Shown here piece by piece: positions 10,537-21,393 of a stretch of DNA of 64,000 nucleotides. Every line of letters begins with the position of its first letter. The first letter of the stretch is position 1. The translations under genes were made by a program, and so were the position numbers. The notes below the pieces were generated by a model. The model had not been told where the DNA came from and did not search any database. It saw only the letters and a program-made list of their open reading frames with translations. The DNA comes from Coemansia sp. RSA 487 (taxonomy: Eukaryota; Kickxellomycota; Kickxellomycetes; Kickxellales; Kickxellaceae): NCBI GenBank assembly GCA_027577595.1, contig JANBRJ010000003.1:1-64000 (forward strand). The letters run 5' to 3'.

Positions 10537-11394
10537 TTACATCTTCTTGCTGTTGCCTGCAACATCAGGATACACGTCAAACCGGCGCTGCGAGTAGATT
10601 GGAATGGATCCACGGACCTCGTCAATGAGCGCAAGGTCAAGCTCGGCATACACAATGTCCTCAGCCTCGCCAGTTGTAGCAACGACCCTTGCAAACGGAT
10701 CCACAACTGTCGAGTGGCCCCACGCATGGTACGAGGCACCCATGTCTCTGGCAGGTGAGCATGCGGCCGCAAAGATTTGGTTGTCCATCGCACGCGCTCT
10801 CAAAAGCAGTTCCCAGTGCATTGGGCCAGTGGTTGTGTTGAACGCACCTGGGTATATCATCCCGACGCAGCCTTTCCTTGCAGCAATCGTTGCGAGCTCG
10901 GGGAACCGCATATCGTAGCAGATGCCGACGCCAAACCTGCCCCAGGGTGTCGTGAACTCGGTTATCTTGCTTCCTGGCTTGAGAACATCGCTCTCTTTGA
11001 ACACTATCTTCCCCGGGAAATCAATATCAAACAAGTGGACCTTGCGGTGCGTGGCAACCAGTGCGCCTTCGGGGTTCCAGACGGTACATGTGTTGTACAG
11101 GCTGCCTGTGCTGGATGCCCGCTCAGGGATCGATCCTCCAACCAGATACACTTTGCCATCGCGTGCCATCTCCGACAGCGCACGGATGCTTTCGCTGGGC
11201 TTGGCAGCATCAATCTCTTCGGCATATTGCTCAAAATACTGCGTACCGTATGGTGAATTGAAACACTCGGGAAGCACCACCATGTTTGCACCAGCCTTGG
11301 CTGCCTCCAGCACCTTACCGCGTGCGTGCGCAAGGTTTGTTGCCTTGTGTGCTCCTGCCGCTAGCTGCACTAGCGCAAGCTTTAGTGATGCCAT
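10537..11394 (-). CDS. Nit2-type omega-amidase (carbon-nitrogen hydrolase)
   Basis: The 285-residue nitrilase-superfamily enzyme most closely resembles Nit2/yeast Nit3 omega-amidase, which deamidates alpha-ketoglutaramate and alpha-ketosuccinamate made by glutamine or asparagine transaminases. The catalytic triad is visible: E43 in LPECFNSPYG, K118 in HRKVHLFDID and C159 in GICYDMRFPE. Length is normal for the family and the gene is intronless. The start is placed at MASLKLALVQL, the first beta strand of the fold. Nit1-type deaminated-glutathione amidase is the main alternative; the FDIDFPG context favours Nit2. Confidence 0.9.
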   Translation of the reverse strand: MASLKLALVQLAAGAHKATNLAHARGKVLEAAKAGANMVVLPECFNSPYGTQYFEQYAEEIDAAKPSESIRALSEMARDGKVYLVGGSIPERASSTGSLYNTCTVWNPEGALVATHRKVHLFDIDFPGKIVFKESDVLKPGSKITEFTTPWGRFGVGICYDMRFPELATIAARKGCVGMIYPGAFNTTTGPMHWELLLRARAMDNQIFAAACSPARDMGASYHAWGHSTVVDPFARVVATTGEAEDIVYAELDLALIDEVRGSIPIYSQRRFDVYPDVAGNSKKM

Positions 11395-11692
11395 TATCAG
11401 ATATCGTTATCTACACGCTGTCTCCAAATTCGGCGACTACAAGTAAGAGTGCATGAAGAAAAAGAAATAACCAAACTACAACAAAAAGAGCAAAAAGCAA
11501 AAGCTCAACAACGAACAAAGCTGTCCACAAATTCTGCGGATATAGAACATCATGTGATGCTGTGATCAAATAATCTTTTAATCGGCAGTTATCAAAAATA
11601 TATCAGATGGTGATAACGCTAAAGCTTCACTTTTGTTGCTTTTTTCTTCACCTTTCTTTTAATTTTTACTTTACTCTTTCATTTTTGTAATC

Positions 11693-12125
11693 ATGGTTGC
11701 CAATCCTCCCATCAGCCCAAAGCTGCGCGCCAACTTCTCCGGTTACTCTGCAGAAACCGCTCGCTACTGGTAAGCAGAAGCATTTTTATTCATGAAATGG
11801 CTGAAATTGGAGCAGCTGTTGATCTGGCTGCTCGAATCCCACCCTTTTCTCCTGCCTTGTGACTAATTTAACGTCTTGCCAACATATTATTTACACATGC
11901 ACGGGACCAAATACAACGCATTCTTATGGCTCGATCGATAACACTGTGGAAACCAAAACCTTGCGCATCGCTAGGCTTGGTACGAGCGCTCGCTGGGGTG
12001 CCTTCGCTGGTATCATGGGGCTTTTCCTTATTTCTCAGGTCCCGATCATCAAAAAGACCGTTCTGCAAAAGACCCCCGCTATCGGATGGTACTGGAAGGT
12101 CGAGGAGGAGGAGGAGAAGAAGTAG
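11693..12125 (+). CDS. QCR10-like subunit of the cytochrome bc1 complex, two exons
   Basis: Exon 1 (11693-11769) encodes MVANPPISPKLRANFSGYSA and ends at donor GTAAGC. Exon 2 starts at 11975 after CTAG and reads LGTSARWGAFAGIMGLFLIS, then VPIIKKTVLQKTPAIG and an acidic-lysine tail, giving 75 residues. One membrane helix (about 33-48) followed by P-x-x-K/R-K and L-x-K-x-P-x-I-G is the pattern of the small supernumerary complex III subunit Qcr10. The acceptor is uncertain: no AG occurs between the first branch-like TGACTAAT (11860-11867) and 11973, and exon 2 stays open upstream to about 11859, including TLRIARLG, which would also fit the family. Confidence 0.55.
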
Positions 12126-12340
12126 ATAATCGCTGTTTTGTTCCCCTCTCCTTCATATCCGAATATTCTGCTTTCATTTCTCTTCTTTCGATATATATTT
12201 CAAATACACGGATCCATTTATTTGTGATACCGCCAACAGTCTGGATCGTGTATATTTAAAAGTGTAAATGCTTTGTTTACTTTTTAGATGGGTCAAAAGC
12301 AATTGATATGCCCATGTTCAACCTCCAAACTATCTAGCTG

Positions 12341-13903
12341 TTACTTGGAATCCAATGCTGCCTGGTTGACTATGATCTTGGCAACAGCATCTGCAGAGTT
12401 TTTGCACTCAACGCAGCGCTTTGGCTTCTCCAGCAAGCCGACAAAGGGCGGCGGGAGGATGGACTGGAAGTCAAGGTGGTGGCCCCTCTCGTTAACAGCC
12501 TTGAGCACAGCCTCAGAGAACTTTGCCGGATGCGCAGTGGACAGACAAATGGTATGGACATTATTATTGCCTCCGCTTAGCTTGTCGATATCTGCGCGCA
12601 ACGTCTCTGCCACGTACACGCCGACCGCGGTGTGCGGGTCGAGCAGATACGAAGCGCCGTTGTCTTTCGCATAGTACTTTGCAATGGTCTCGTAGGTATC
12701 TTCGTCGCTGCAGCGACCGGACCAGAAGATCTGCCGTGCCGCCTGGAGCGCTTTGTCGGAAACAGCAAAGGAGCCTTTAAGCTTGAGCTGGTCCATCCAG
12801 TTCTGGATGATCTCACAGGCCGCCTGCTCAGGAGATGCTTGCGACCCGGAGGCAGCGTTCTCGGACACCTCATTGTTGAGAGCAAGATACCACAGGAAGC
12901 GCTCAAAGTTCGACGACACCAGAATGTCCATTGCAGGAGACGGCGTGGCGAGTACGTCGCCGTCGCTGTTCTTCTCGTACTTGCCGGAGCGCAGGAAGCG
13001 GTCAAGGATGTCGTTCCCATTGGTGGCAATGGCGAGCTTTCCGACCGGAAGACCCAGAGACTGCGCATAGTACCCAGCCAGAATATCGCCAAAGTTTCCG
13101 GACGGAACAACAAACACGGGCTTGGGATCCTTCACACCTTGCCGCACCAACGTGAAATAGGCGTAGAAGTAGTATGTGATTTGCGCCAAGATGCGTGCCC
13201 AGTTGATCGAGTTGATTGCGCCCAGCGAATGGTCCTTTTTGAATGCCGGGCGACCAAACAGCTCCTTGACAATGTCCTGGCAGTCATCGAACGTCCCGGT
13301 AAGTGATACATTGTGGACGTTGTCGTCGAGCACGGTGGTCATCTGGGCCTCCTGGATCGGCGATACACGACCCTTTGGGTGGAGAATAAACACAGACACG
13401 TTCTTCTTTCCTCGTAGCCCATAGATTGCTGCGCTGCCAGTGTCTCCGCTGGTTGCACCAACCACGGTGATTCTGTGCGTCGCCTCGCCGTCCGCCTTTT
13501 GCGCGTTGCGGCGCTCTAGGAAGAACTCGAACAGGTTGCCCAGGAACTGCAGCGCAACGTCCTTGAATGCAAAAGTCGGTCCGTGGAACAGCTCCAGGAT
13601 ATGCGTGCTTGTCGCCTTGTCCAGATCAACCAACGGTGTGACTTGGGCGGTGTCGAAGGTGCTGTACGATTTGGTAACCAGCTTCTCCACCTCTGTATGG
13701 GTCATATCGTCGCCGACAAAGAGCGAGATGATCTCGGTGGCAAGCTGTGGGAAGCTGAGCTGAGCCCAAGCGGTCTGCCAGTCCGCAGGAAGCGAGGGGA
13801 GGCGCTCGGGTATATAGAGTCCGCCATCGGATGCAAGGCCCTCGAGAACAACGCTCTCAAAGCCCTGGCCGCTGGCCTTTCCACGAGTCGAACGATACTT
13901 CAT
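12341..13903 (-). CDS. THR4: Threonine synthase
   Basis: The 520-residue PLP enzyme converts O-phosphohomoserine to threonine, the last step of the pathway. It has the fungal/bacterial class architecture: N-terminal MKYRSTRG and SDGGLYIPE segments, PLP-binding K114 in GPTFAFKDVALQF, GATSGDTGSAA phosphate loop and VPSGNFGDILAGYYA. The C terminus carries LSTAHPAKFSEAV and LLEKPKRCVE. It is intronless and full length. Its downstream neighbour on the opposite strand (QCR10-like) is convergent, 215 bases away. A Gcn4-type site lies 306 bases upstream of the ATG, suggesting general amino-acid control (inference). Confidence 0.96.
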   Translation of the reverse strand: MKYRSTRGKASGQGFESVVLEGLASDGGLYIPERLPSLPADWQTAWAQLSFPQLATEIISLFVGDDMTHTEVEKLVTKSYSTFDTAQVTPLVDLDKATSTHILELFHGPTFAFKDVALQFLGNLFEFFLERRNAQKADGEATHRITVVGATSGDTGSAAIYGLRGKKNVSVFILHPKGRVSPIQEAQMTTVLDDNVHNVSLTGTFDDCQDIVKELFGRPAFKKDHSLGAINSINWARILAQITYYFYAYFTLVRQGVKDPKPVFVVPSGNFGDILAGYYAQSLGLPVGKLAIATNGNDILDRFLRSGKYEKNSDGDVLATPSPAMDILVSSNFERFLWYLALNNEVSENAASGSQASPEQAACEIIQNWMDQLKLKGSFAVSDKALQAARQIFWSGRCSDEDTYETIAKYYAKDNGASYLLDPHTAVGVYVAETLRADIDKLSGGNNNVHTICLSTAHPAKFSEAVLKAVNERGHHLDFQSILPPPFVGLLEKPKRCVECKNSADAVAKIIVNQAALDSK

Positions 13904-14208
13904 ATTCAGCTTTTTTTAAGAATATAAAAGAGAGCTGTTGCAGGAGGCTGTGTAACTATTTTTTTTATTTGAAATCAAAGAAAGATAGCGAGAGACAAGA
14001 AAGGGCTGCTAGTGGATAATACTTTCCACCCGTAAGCTTTGCTTGTTCTCTGTCATATCTGGGAGAAGCCAGTAAACAGGGCCTGGAAATTGAGTGAACG
14101 TTTCCAATTGACAATAATCAACCACGAAAAGCACGGTGGGGAAGTAGCAAAAACAGCAAATCGCCTTTTACCTGTGTCGTATAGCCTGGATCCACGACTG
14201 GTCAAAGA

Positions 14209-14215
14209 TGAGTCA
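14209..14215. promoter_or_regulatory. TGAGTCA Gcn4/Cpc1-type site upstream of THR4
   Basis: A perfect TGAGTCA heptamer lies in the 524-base gap upstream of the threonine synthase start. Gcn4/Cpc1 bZIP proteins bind this palindrome upstream of amino-acid biosynthetic genes in fungi. A 7-mer of this kind should occur by chance about once per 8 kb, so the evidence is modest. The rest of the 13904-14427 gap shows only AT-rich promoter-like sequence. Confidence 0.35.
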
Positions 14216-14427
14216 ACAGATTATCAAGCTCCCACTTTCCAATAGAAAGGAATATCCGGCCCACATGGCTCTCTGCTTAATATCTGACCGAAAACAGCAT
14301 TCATGCATTACCATTATATTATTACTTGTAGAATACAATTCAATTCTTTGGAATATGTGGTACAAACATTGCTGGAAAGAAAAAAAACTAAAGAATTACA
14401 TACAATACTTTTCCGAGGAGGGAATAT

Positions 14428-17418
14428 TCAAGTTCTAGTTTGCTGCTGGCGGATCTCCTCGATCTCACGCAGTGTAACCCAAGGGCGAGTCCTGCTGAAC
14501 GCCAGCTCAGCGAAATCATCCTCAGAGATATGCACCATAATGCGGTGCACATCCTGTAGCAGCGTGTAGAATGCCACTGGCGTTTTGCACAGGAGTAGCG
14601 CATCCTGGCTGAGTTCGAGGATCCCCAGACATGCCTGGAACACAGCTGGGTACCCGTGTGCAAACAGCATGTCCCATACCCGCAGCCTGTGGGCCTCAGG
14701 CAGGCAATCGACAAAGAGCGTCAGAAACCACGTTACCGTGACTGGCGCCAGCGGTACTGCGCCGGCAAGTCTTGTCCGCATATGCATCGACAGCTGCGGC
14801 AATCTACGACATACGAGCTCTTCAAGGACCAGCTGGTCGTTCTGGACAGCATCCAGCGGCGACCTAAACATATTGGCTGGAAGAATGCCACCATCGAGCA
14901 GGGAGCGCAGCAACAAAAGCGAATCAGACATGTTCAGTCCGGCGCTTAGAAGGCCAAACGCTATCTTGTTCATGCCTTGGCAGTACCCGATCTCTGGATT
15001 CGCACTAGCGTACTCGCAGAGCACCCAGCGCAGGCAGCGGATCGCCGCTTCTTCGTCAATGCCAGGAGGCAAGCGAAGAACACGACCAGCGGTGCGGTGC
15101 AGGTCAAGCTCAATGGCTTCGACGTGCTCTGCGCGCTCAGCAGCCTCGTACGGCTGGATGTCCAGCGCCCCTGCGCATTCCATCCACACCTGGCGCCTAA
15201 ATTCGTTTGGAATACCCTTTGCAATGAGGGTGTGCAGCTTGTCAACCTCTGTGCTGCCAAGATCAGAAAACCAGCGCTTGGGCAGCACATAGCTCGGATC
15301 TATCACAGCAGCACTCACAAAGCTGGCTCCAGGAGACGACGGAACATTGCTGCTGTCTGCGGCATTGCCTATGAACGTAGATCTGCTGTCGATGCTGGGG
15401 ACTTGCTGGTTGCAGTCGGCTTGGCTACGGAGGCAATGGCTTATAAACAGCCCCCATTCCTCGGCCACATCAGCATGCAGCGACGCGGGCGGCGATTCGT
15501 CGAGGCCAAGCATAGCGCTGCGCTCATGCTCCTTAAAGGTGCTGTAGCCGTTGCCAATGCTCCTGCTCCTTGTTCTTGCCAGCCGACAAAGCATGTCATG
15601 TGCGCTTGCAGCAACTGCTGGAGCAGTAGAGAGTGGTTGGTGCGAGGCATCAAATGGCGCGATATCAAAGAATGCGTCAGCGTGGCTTTCTGCGGCACCT
15701 GCTGTCGCTGCTAATGCGACTGCCGAGGAAGGCCGAAGCAGTGGCGAATCCCGAGTGCTGCTGCTTGCCGTTCCTGTGGCTGTGACGGCCTCTGCACTCA
15801 ACGAAGCACAGGCTGGGGACAGCATCGGCATTGCCATCATTGCTGGTAGAAAAGGCGGAACTTTGTTAGTTGGTAGCGTCAGATTGACGTTGTTTCGCTT
15901 GCAGCCCATCTTGCTGCTGTTAATTGCGGCCAGCTTTGCTTGGAGTCTCCTCGCCTGTCCTGATACATTACGGCCGCTGCTGCTTTGCATGGGCCTCTGC
16001 GGCGCGTTTGAGGTGGTGGCACCGTTGAGGCGGCATTCAACAGCCGTCGTTTTGGGAGCCTGAATAGAGCTAGGTACATGCTCCTCCTCAGCATACAAAC
16101 AGCGAGGAGCTGAAGCAGGTGCAGCAGAGATACCGAACGTTGCTAATGATGACGCAATTTTATGCTGTGGAACCATGCTATAATCATCGCTACCCCCGCC
16201 GTTGCTCTCCAGTACATCGCTGCTGCTGTTGTTGTGTTTGCGGCTAAAGGAAAGCCCATCCACAAGCCGGCGCGTGAAGCGAGCAAGCCTGCTGGAGACG
16301 TTGTGTGTGCTGGGAGTGGAAGACTCGTCATCGCTGTCGTTGTTGTTGTCGTGGCTACTGTTGTTTAACATGTGCGCTGCTTTAATAAGGGCAGTGAAAT
16401 GAGGCGCTCGGTGTGCGTAGGATAGCGCACTGCCTGACTGCAAGCCTTCATGCGGTCCAGGGCCCTTTTTTTGTGCTGAGACATCAGCTCTCGCACAATC
16501 AATACTGTAGTATGTGCTATTCTCAGAGTCTGAGGCGTACTTTGCAGAATCATTTATGCTGCCTCCATCACCTTTGCCAGTGGCCCTATGGCGCAGGCTA
16601 TCGTCGCTTTGTCTGACGCCAAGGTGCTTCAGAAACTGTGGCGTTGGGGCAGGAGGCATATATGCCGACGCTGTTTCGGATGTCGTTTCGACCATTGGCC
16701 TGCTCTGCTGCAGATTTTGAAGACCTAGCATACTTGACTCGCCCTCAGTTTGCGCGTACATGCTTGAGCCTTCGGAAACATCGCCAAAGCTGGAAATCCG
16801 CGCAGGCACTAGTGAAGGCGACGATGACCGCTGTGCTTTGTTGCTATGGCGGCTTTTCTGCGAACCGCGCGAGGACAATCCGCCCGTGTCGCCGCGGTAG
16901 AGTGAGCTCACAGACGATGTACGACGATGTAGGGACGCGCGCTTAGCACGCAGAATAACACGGGCACTGTAGTCAGTGCTATCTGTAGCACAGCCGCTCC
17001 TTTTGTCATCGCCATCGACACAATCAACACTCGCACACGGCGGGCGCTTGGTGAATCTCTGTGCCTCGCAGCAGCTGGCGCTTCTCCCTACGCGTTCGGT
17101 GGCAAGCTCTGTCTCGTTTGCAAACCAGGTGGCGTTCCGTGGCCGAGCCTGAAACTGGGACAGCTGTGCGTCGTCGGAAGATACTGGTGGAAATGGACAC
17201 AAGGGCGCTGCTGATGAAAACGCCTGTGTCCCATCGCTGCCCAGGCTGTTGCGGTGGATAGACTGTGTCAGAAGACGGCGCCTGTACGTACCACTGGGTG
17301 CTGGCGAGAGATGGTGTCTGTGTGGGGTTCGGTTGCGCGTAGAGCTTCTTCGGGCCGCCGCACTATGCGAACTGCCTCGTCGAAGCACTGCCACCGACGA
17401 GTCTGAATGCACAGGCAT
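14428..17418 (-). CDS. TBC-domain Rab GTPase-activating protein
   Basis: A 996-residue protein with a long disordered N-terminal region (1-730, Ser/Arg/Ala/Asn-rich) and a C-terminal TBC domain (about 736-965) that stimulates GTP hydrolysis on a Rab in membrane traffic. Both catalytic fingers are present: the arginine finger in IELDLHRT (R775) and the glutamine finger in GYCQGMN (Q814). Further family motifs are IPNEFRRQVW at the start and RVWDMLFAHGYPAVFQ. The Rab partner cannot be predicted from sequence alone. Single exon; the start at MPVHSDSSVAV is the first ATG of the frame. The disordered part contains many S-P and R-x-x-S sites, consistent with phospho-regulation. Confidence 0.87.
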   Translation of the reverse strand: MPVHSDSSVAVLRRGSSHSAAARRSSTRNRTPHRHHLSPAPSGTYRRRLLTQSIHRNSLGSDGTQAFSSAAPLCPFPPVSSDDAQLSQFQARPRNATWFANETELATERVGRSASCCEAQRFTKRPPCASVDCVDGDDKRSGCATDSTDYSARVILRAKRASLHRRTSSVSSLYRGDTGGLSSRGSQKSRHSNKAQRSSSPSLVPARISSFGDVSEGSSMYAQTEGESSMLGLQNLQQSRPMVETTSETASAYMPPAPTPQFLKHLGVRQSDDSLRHRATGKGDGGSINDSAKYASDSENSTYYSIDCARADVSAQKKGPGPHEGLQSGSALSYAHRAPHFTALIKAAHMLNNSSHDNNNDSDDESSTPSTHNVSSRLARFTRRLVDGLSFSRKHNNSSSDVLESNGGGSDDYSMVPQHKIASSLATFGISAAPASAPRCLYAEEEHVPSSIQAPKTTAVECRLNGATTSNAPQRPMQSSSGRNVSGQARRLQAKLAAINSSKMGCKRNNVNLTLPTNKVPPFLPAMMAMPMLSPACASLSAEAVTATGTASSSTRDSPLLRPSSAVALAATAGAAESHADAFFDIAPFDASHQPLSTAPAVAASAHDMLCRLARTRSRSIGNGYSTFKEHERSAMLGLDESPPASLHADVAEEWGLFISHCLRSQADCNQQVPSIDSRSTFIGNAADSSNVPSSPGASFVSAAVIDPSYVLPKRWFSDLGSTEVDKLHTLIAKGIPNEFRRQVWMECAGALDIQPYEAAERAEHVEAIELDLHRTAGRVLRLPPGIDEEAAIRCLRWVLCEYASANPEIGYCQGMNKIAFGLLSAGLNMSDSLLLLRSLLDGGILPANMFRSPLDAVQNDQLVLEELVCRRLPQLSMHMRTRLAGAVPLAPVTVTWFLTLFVDCLPEAHRLRVWDMLFAHGYPAVFQACLGILELSQDALLLCKTPVAFYTLLQDVHRIMVHISEDDFAELAFSRTRPWVTLREIEEIRQQQTRT

Positions 17419-18297
17419 TGAAAAAAGAACCTGCTACCAAATGCAACTGAAAAGAAATCACAATGGCGGAAATAAACTTGTATATGCTGTTTTATAACTC
17501 GAGGTAAACTCTGTGAAGAAATATAAGCCGGGTATTAGTTTTTCTATGATAGGAAAGTTGTATGGATATTGTTCTTGGCGTGTGACTTGTATCCGGAAAT
17601 TCAAAGTAAACAGCTTCCCGAATACAAAGAAAAACCGGTAAAGAGACAGAATTGCTATTAGTGTAGAAATTCAGAAATAAAGAATTGTAATAGTGCGAAA
17701 AAAAAAGTTGAAAATAGTGAAGCAAGGAAATGTAAAAGCCAAAGGAGGTTTTTGTTTTTTGATCAAGACGCTAGGGAAAAAGAAAAGCTCTTGCAAGCAC
17801 AAACCCCTCCCTCTCGTCACACAACACAACAGGGCTTGTGAGATTTCTCCACTCTTTCAAATCCCCAACACACCCATAGAACGATGGTTGTCACAGTCGC
17901 CTGTCAGCCTTTTTCCTCCTTGCTGCCTGCCTGCCTGCTAGTCCTTGCTTTCAGTCAGCTGGCCCAGCTGATAGAAAGAGGGGCGAAAAAGGCTAGCACA
18001 ATTGAAACAAGCAGCGCCTTTCAAAAAACGGGTAGACCAGCTGACAACTCACTTTTTGGCATAGGTCAAGCGTCTTTCTGCTGCTGCTGCTGTGCTGCAC
18101 TTTTGTTCAAAAAAAAAAAACCTGTGGTTAGATCTGGCGATCCGAAATGAATCACCAAGACATCATCATGTTACCAGCAAATCCCGCAGCAAAGCATACC
18201 AAGCTTTCAACCACCCCTCTCTTCCAACACATGCCACTGAAACACAGGGGTGACTCAAGAATTCCAGTTTAGAAGTAAAAAAGGAGGATTGACAAAT
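17419..18297. other. Intergenic region between the TBC gene and CBC1
   Basis: About 880 bases hold the TBC gene's upstream region and the CBC1 3' side. An oligo-A run (about 18110-18120) and a TGACTCA heptamer (18251-18257) are present. Short frames here look random. Confidence 0.4.
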
Positions 18298-20947
18298 CTA
18301 GGCGCACAGAGCACGGATGTTGTCAAAGACAAGGCGCGCGTCCTCGCTGGCTTCAGCTGTAAATACGACGTTCTCTAGGGTCTGCGCGTTCTCGACTATC
18401 AGTGTACGGTAGGTGCGCATAAACTCCTTGAAGCGACCAAGCAGCCACGCCCGGTCCATTTCATCAGCTGTGCCATTGGCAGAGCTTAGGAGCTGTACAA
18501 AATACCTTGTTGCAGAGATGACAATGTCTTTCTGCTCCTGGACCATCTGCTCAAGCATCGCCTCGACCTGCTCGATGGTATCCGCAGGTTGCTGTTGCTC
18601 GCTCCCATCGGCTTCGTCGGCCATTGTGCTCGCAGCCGCATACGCAGCATCCAAACGGCTGCGCAGCTGAGCCACACGCAAGTTGAGCTTGTTGACCGTG
18701 TTGCGCAGGATCTCCCAGTGGTAAAACTTGCACCAGTTGCCGACGTGCGACAGATCAAATAGCATCTTCAAAACGGCGGCCGAGTCGATGACGCGGTAGG
18801 TGATCATCTTGTCGATAGTGATTACAAAGAACTGCGAGTGTCTGAGCCAAAAGTCCTCGGTGACCTTGGCGATCTGCAGCTTCGCCTCAGACGTATCGTT
18901 GAATCTCTGCAGGGCAGGCAAGAACTTTTCGATGGCGTTAAGCATGTGGCTGAACGTCTTGCTTCCCAAGAGAAGCACATGCTCAACTAGCATTTCGCGC
19001 GCAAGCGATTGCCGTGTGTCCTCGTCAATGTCCGACCACTGCGAGTAGTTCTCCTGAAGGATCTCCATCGCCTGGTCGGCAGTGCCCTTGTTCTTCAGAC
19101 ACTTTCCCATGGCCACCGACACTTCGCGTGTGCGCTCGTCCATTGCTTGCATCGTAAACTTAAAGTTGTGGGACGGCGTCTTTGCTGGGATCAGCGGCGC
19201 GTAGCTCTCTGGAAGCAACGACTTGATGCGGTCCAAGTATGACAGACGGACGAGCTTGAGAAGTGTCTCTTGCACAAAACAGCGCTTGGGCGAGTTCTCG
19301 GGCTCTTCAGCCACGCTTTCCCACTTGGCCCAGTCCCACTGGAAGTTAAAGTTGCTGATATAGACCGCCAGCCAGTTTGACAGTCTGTTGATGCACTCGA
19401 CATCGACCGACTTCAAACGTGCAACAATGTTGTCCACGACTGTCTCAAACACGTTTGCCATGATCTGCGGCTCCGCCTTGCGCAGCTCGACTGCCAGAGC
19501 CGTGTAGTACATTTCCCTAGACATGCTGTCCGGAAGCTGCAAGAGCGTGCTTACAACAACTTCGGCCAGAATGTACTCGAATACAAGCGATGTCTCGGGA
19601 TCGGCGTCGTCCGGGTGCTGTGCCGTGGTCATCACGCTGCAGATGTCTTCGTTGCAAAGCCCGTGGATCTGGAGTATGTACTTGGCACAGTCCTTGCGGT
19701 TTGTTTCGAGCTGGACAACAGTATCCGTAATGAGATCTTGCAGAATGTACCGATGCACTGTTTGGTCAGAGGGGCTGAGAACAAGCTGCAGGCACTCGGA
19801 AGGCGTGTGGAATGCTGCAGGTGCCAAATCCGTTGGCAGCTCGAGTACGGGCAGCTCGTGTGCTGTGGCCTGCGAAAATTCGCTTGCAAACATCTCGTAT
19901 GGCGAAAAGATCGTGTCAATCTTCCACTCTTTTGCTGCAACAGCACCAAGTGTATCCAGAAGGGACGCCAGAGCATTAGTCCCCTTTGGCGGAGCATCGT
20001 GGAAAACTACAGCGAGGCTATTGTTCTTGTTGTACTCTGCAACCTCGTCCACGTACCGCCTGACGAGCTGTATACGTCTGTCAAGCTCCTGCGGCACACG
20101 TTCCTTTAGCGCGTGGCCAGCCCAAAGAAGGGTTGACATGGCGATGTACACGTAGCAGTTCCCGCTGACTGAAACCACGACATCGGAGCCTTCGTCAGTC
20201 GCCACAGGCTTCAAGAAGGTGTCGATCATCGACAGCAGCGTAGATGCTGAAATGGTATTAGTGTTGACTAGCAACGCAAAGAAGCGCATCAGTACCTTGA
20301 CTGACCCCCATCTTCCCTTCGTAAGCTCTCTGCGCAGCACCTGGTGCATCAGCGACACGACTTTTCCGCCAGTCTCATTGTTCTTCGCGTTGAGCAGCCC
20401 AGCCAGCGTCGAATAGACCGTCACCTTCCAGGGCAGCTCAAGCACACATTCGCGGAATGTCCTCAGCACAGTCCTTTCGTGCTTGGTGTAGTCCTTTTCA
20501 AGCACAACACTCAGTGCCTCCAGGTTGTTTTGCAGGGTTGGTGTGTTCTTGTCGCCAACCTTGATGATCAACGACGACAGGCGCGACTCGATATCGCTGG
20601 CCTCGTCCTGCCGTCCAGCACTGCCGCCGCGGCCGCCAGCGTGCATTGCTCCGCGCGGCCCGCGGTTGGGACGATCGTACGGCTTGCGCTGATGGGGCCG
20701 GCTCCGCCGTTCGCGTCCAAACTCGTCAACGTCTCCGCGGACACCCCCACCGGCGCCACGTCGAGGTCCGAGTCTTCCAGCTATTTGAGATAGAACAGTT
20801 CAACAACAACAACAACAGTGGGAGAGTAGCAAGCTGTTTAGTATTATTCCAAAATAGAGTTACTCTGTATTGTTTATGCATACAGCCAGGCGTTTTATTT
20901 TTGATATAGGCAGTGCTAGGTTTCAAATGGTACGTACAGAAATCCAT
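18298..20947 (-). CDS. CBC1: Nuclear cap-binding complex large subunit (CBP80/NCBP1)
   Basis: Large subunit of the nuclear cap-binding complex, which holds CBP20 on m7G caps and links them to splicing, export and decay. Exon 1 is ten bases (20938-20947, ATGGATTTCT). A 157-base intron with donor GTACGT and acceptor AAATAG leads to exon 2 (18298-20780). The spliced protein is 830 residues and starts MDFSGRLGPRRGAGGG, followed by an Arg-rich stretch (RERRSRPHQRKPYDR) typical of the nuclear-localisation tail of this family. An internal ATG 48 codons later would lose that tail. The first MIF4G domain follows (LSSLIIKVGDKNTPTLQ, LPWKVTVYSTLAGLLNAKN), then two further helical MIF4G-like domains to the end. 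Length agrees with known CBP80s (about 790-860). Confidence 0.9.
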
Positions 20948-21393
20948 ATCGACTTTTAAATTCGTGCGTTATTCTGAGGTTTGTGGTCTAGGTGCGTGCT
21001 TTACTTCGTAACTTGCTGGCAGTTTCAGAAGGGTTAGTAATAAAGGTGGAAAATAAAATGGATTTGCGACGCGCAAAAGCAAAAGAAGCAAGAGAGTAGA
21101 ACAGTAAATTGCAATCGCGCGTCTTTTTTGCTATCCCAAAAATGGCTTAGACTACGAATCTGATTGCTTGATTTATATGATGCTGATTTGTTTTTTGTGA
21201 TGACACTGTAAATAAACTATAAAGCGTAAATAAAAAACTAGAATCTGGAACGTTTTGGTGTTGTCTCGTTAAATACATAGCCGCCAGCAGATCTTTTCTT
21301 GGAATACTTGGCATTTACAAGATCCAATAGCTGGCTTAGATTTTCTGACTCGTCATGGCTGAGCTCGTTGTATATGTCAAAAATGCCCGCGGC
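20948..21393. other. Upstream region of CBC1 and flank of the FunK1-like relic
   Basis: AT-rich sequence without a recognisable gene. Minus-strand sequence around 21260-21390 may hold further decayed C-terminal parts of the adjacent kinase relic but is too degraded to assign. Confidence 0.3.

Noticed and set aside
18251-18257. TGACTCA as a Gcn4 site
   Set aside because: It lies between the 3' end of CBC1 and the far upstream side of the TBC gene, with no amino-acid gene nearby; expected by chance at about this frequency.
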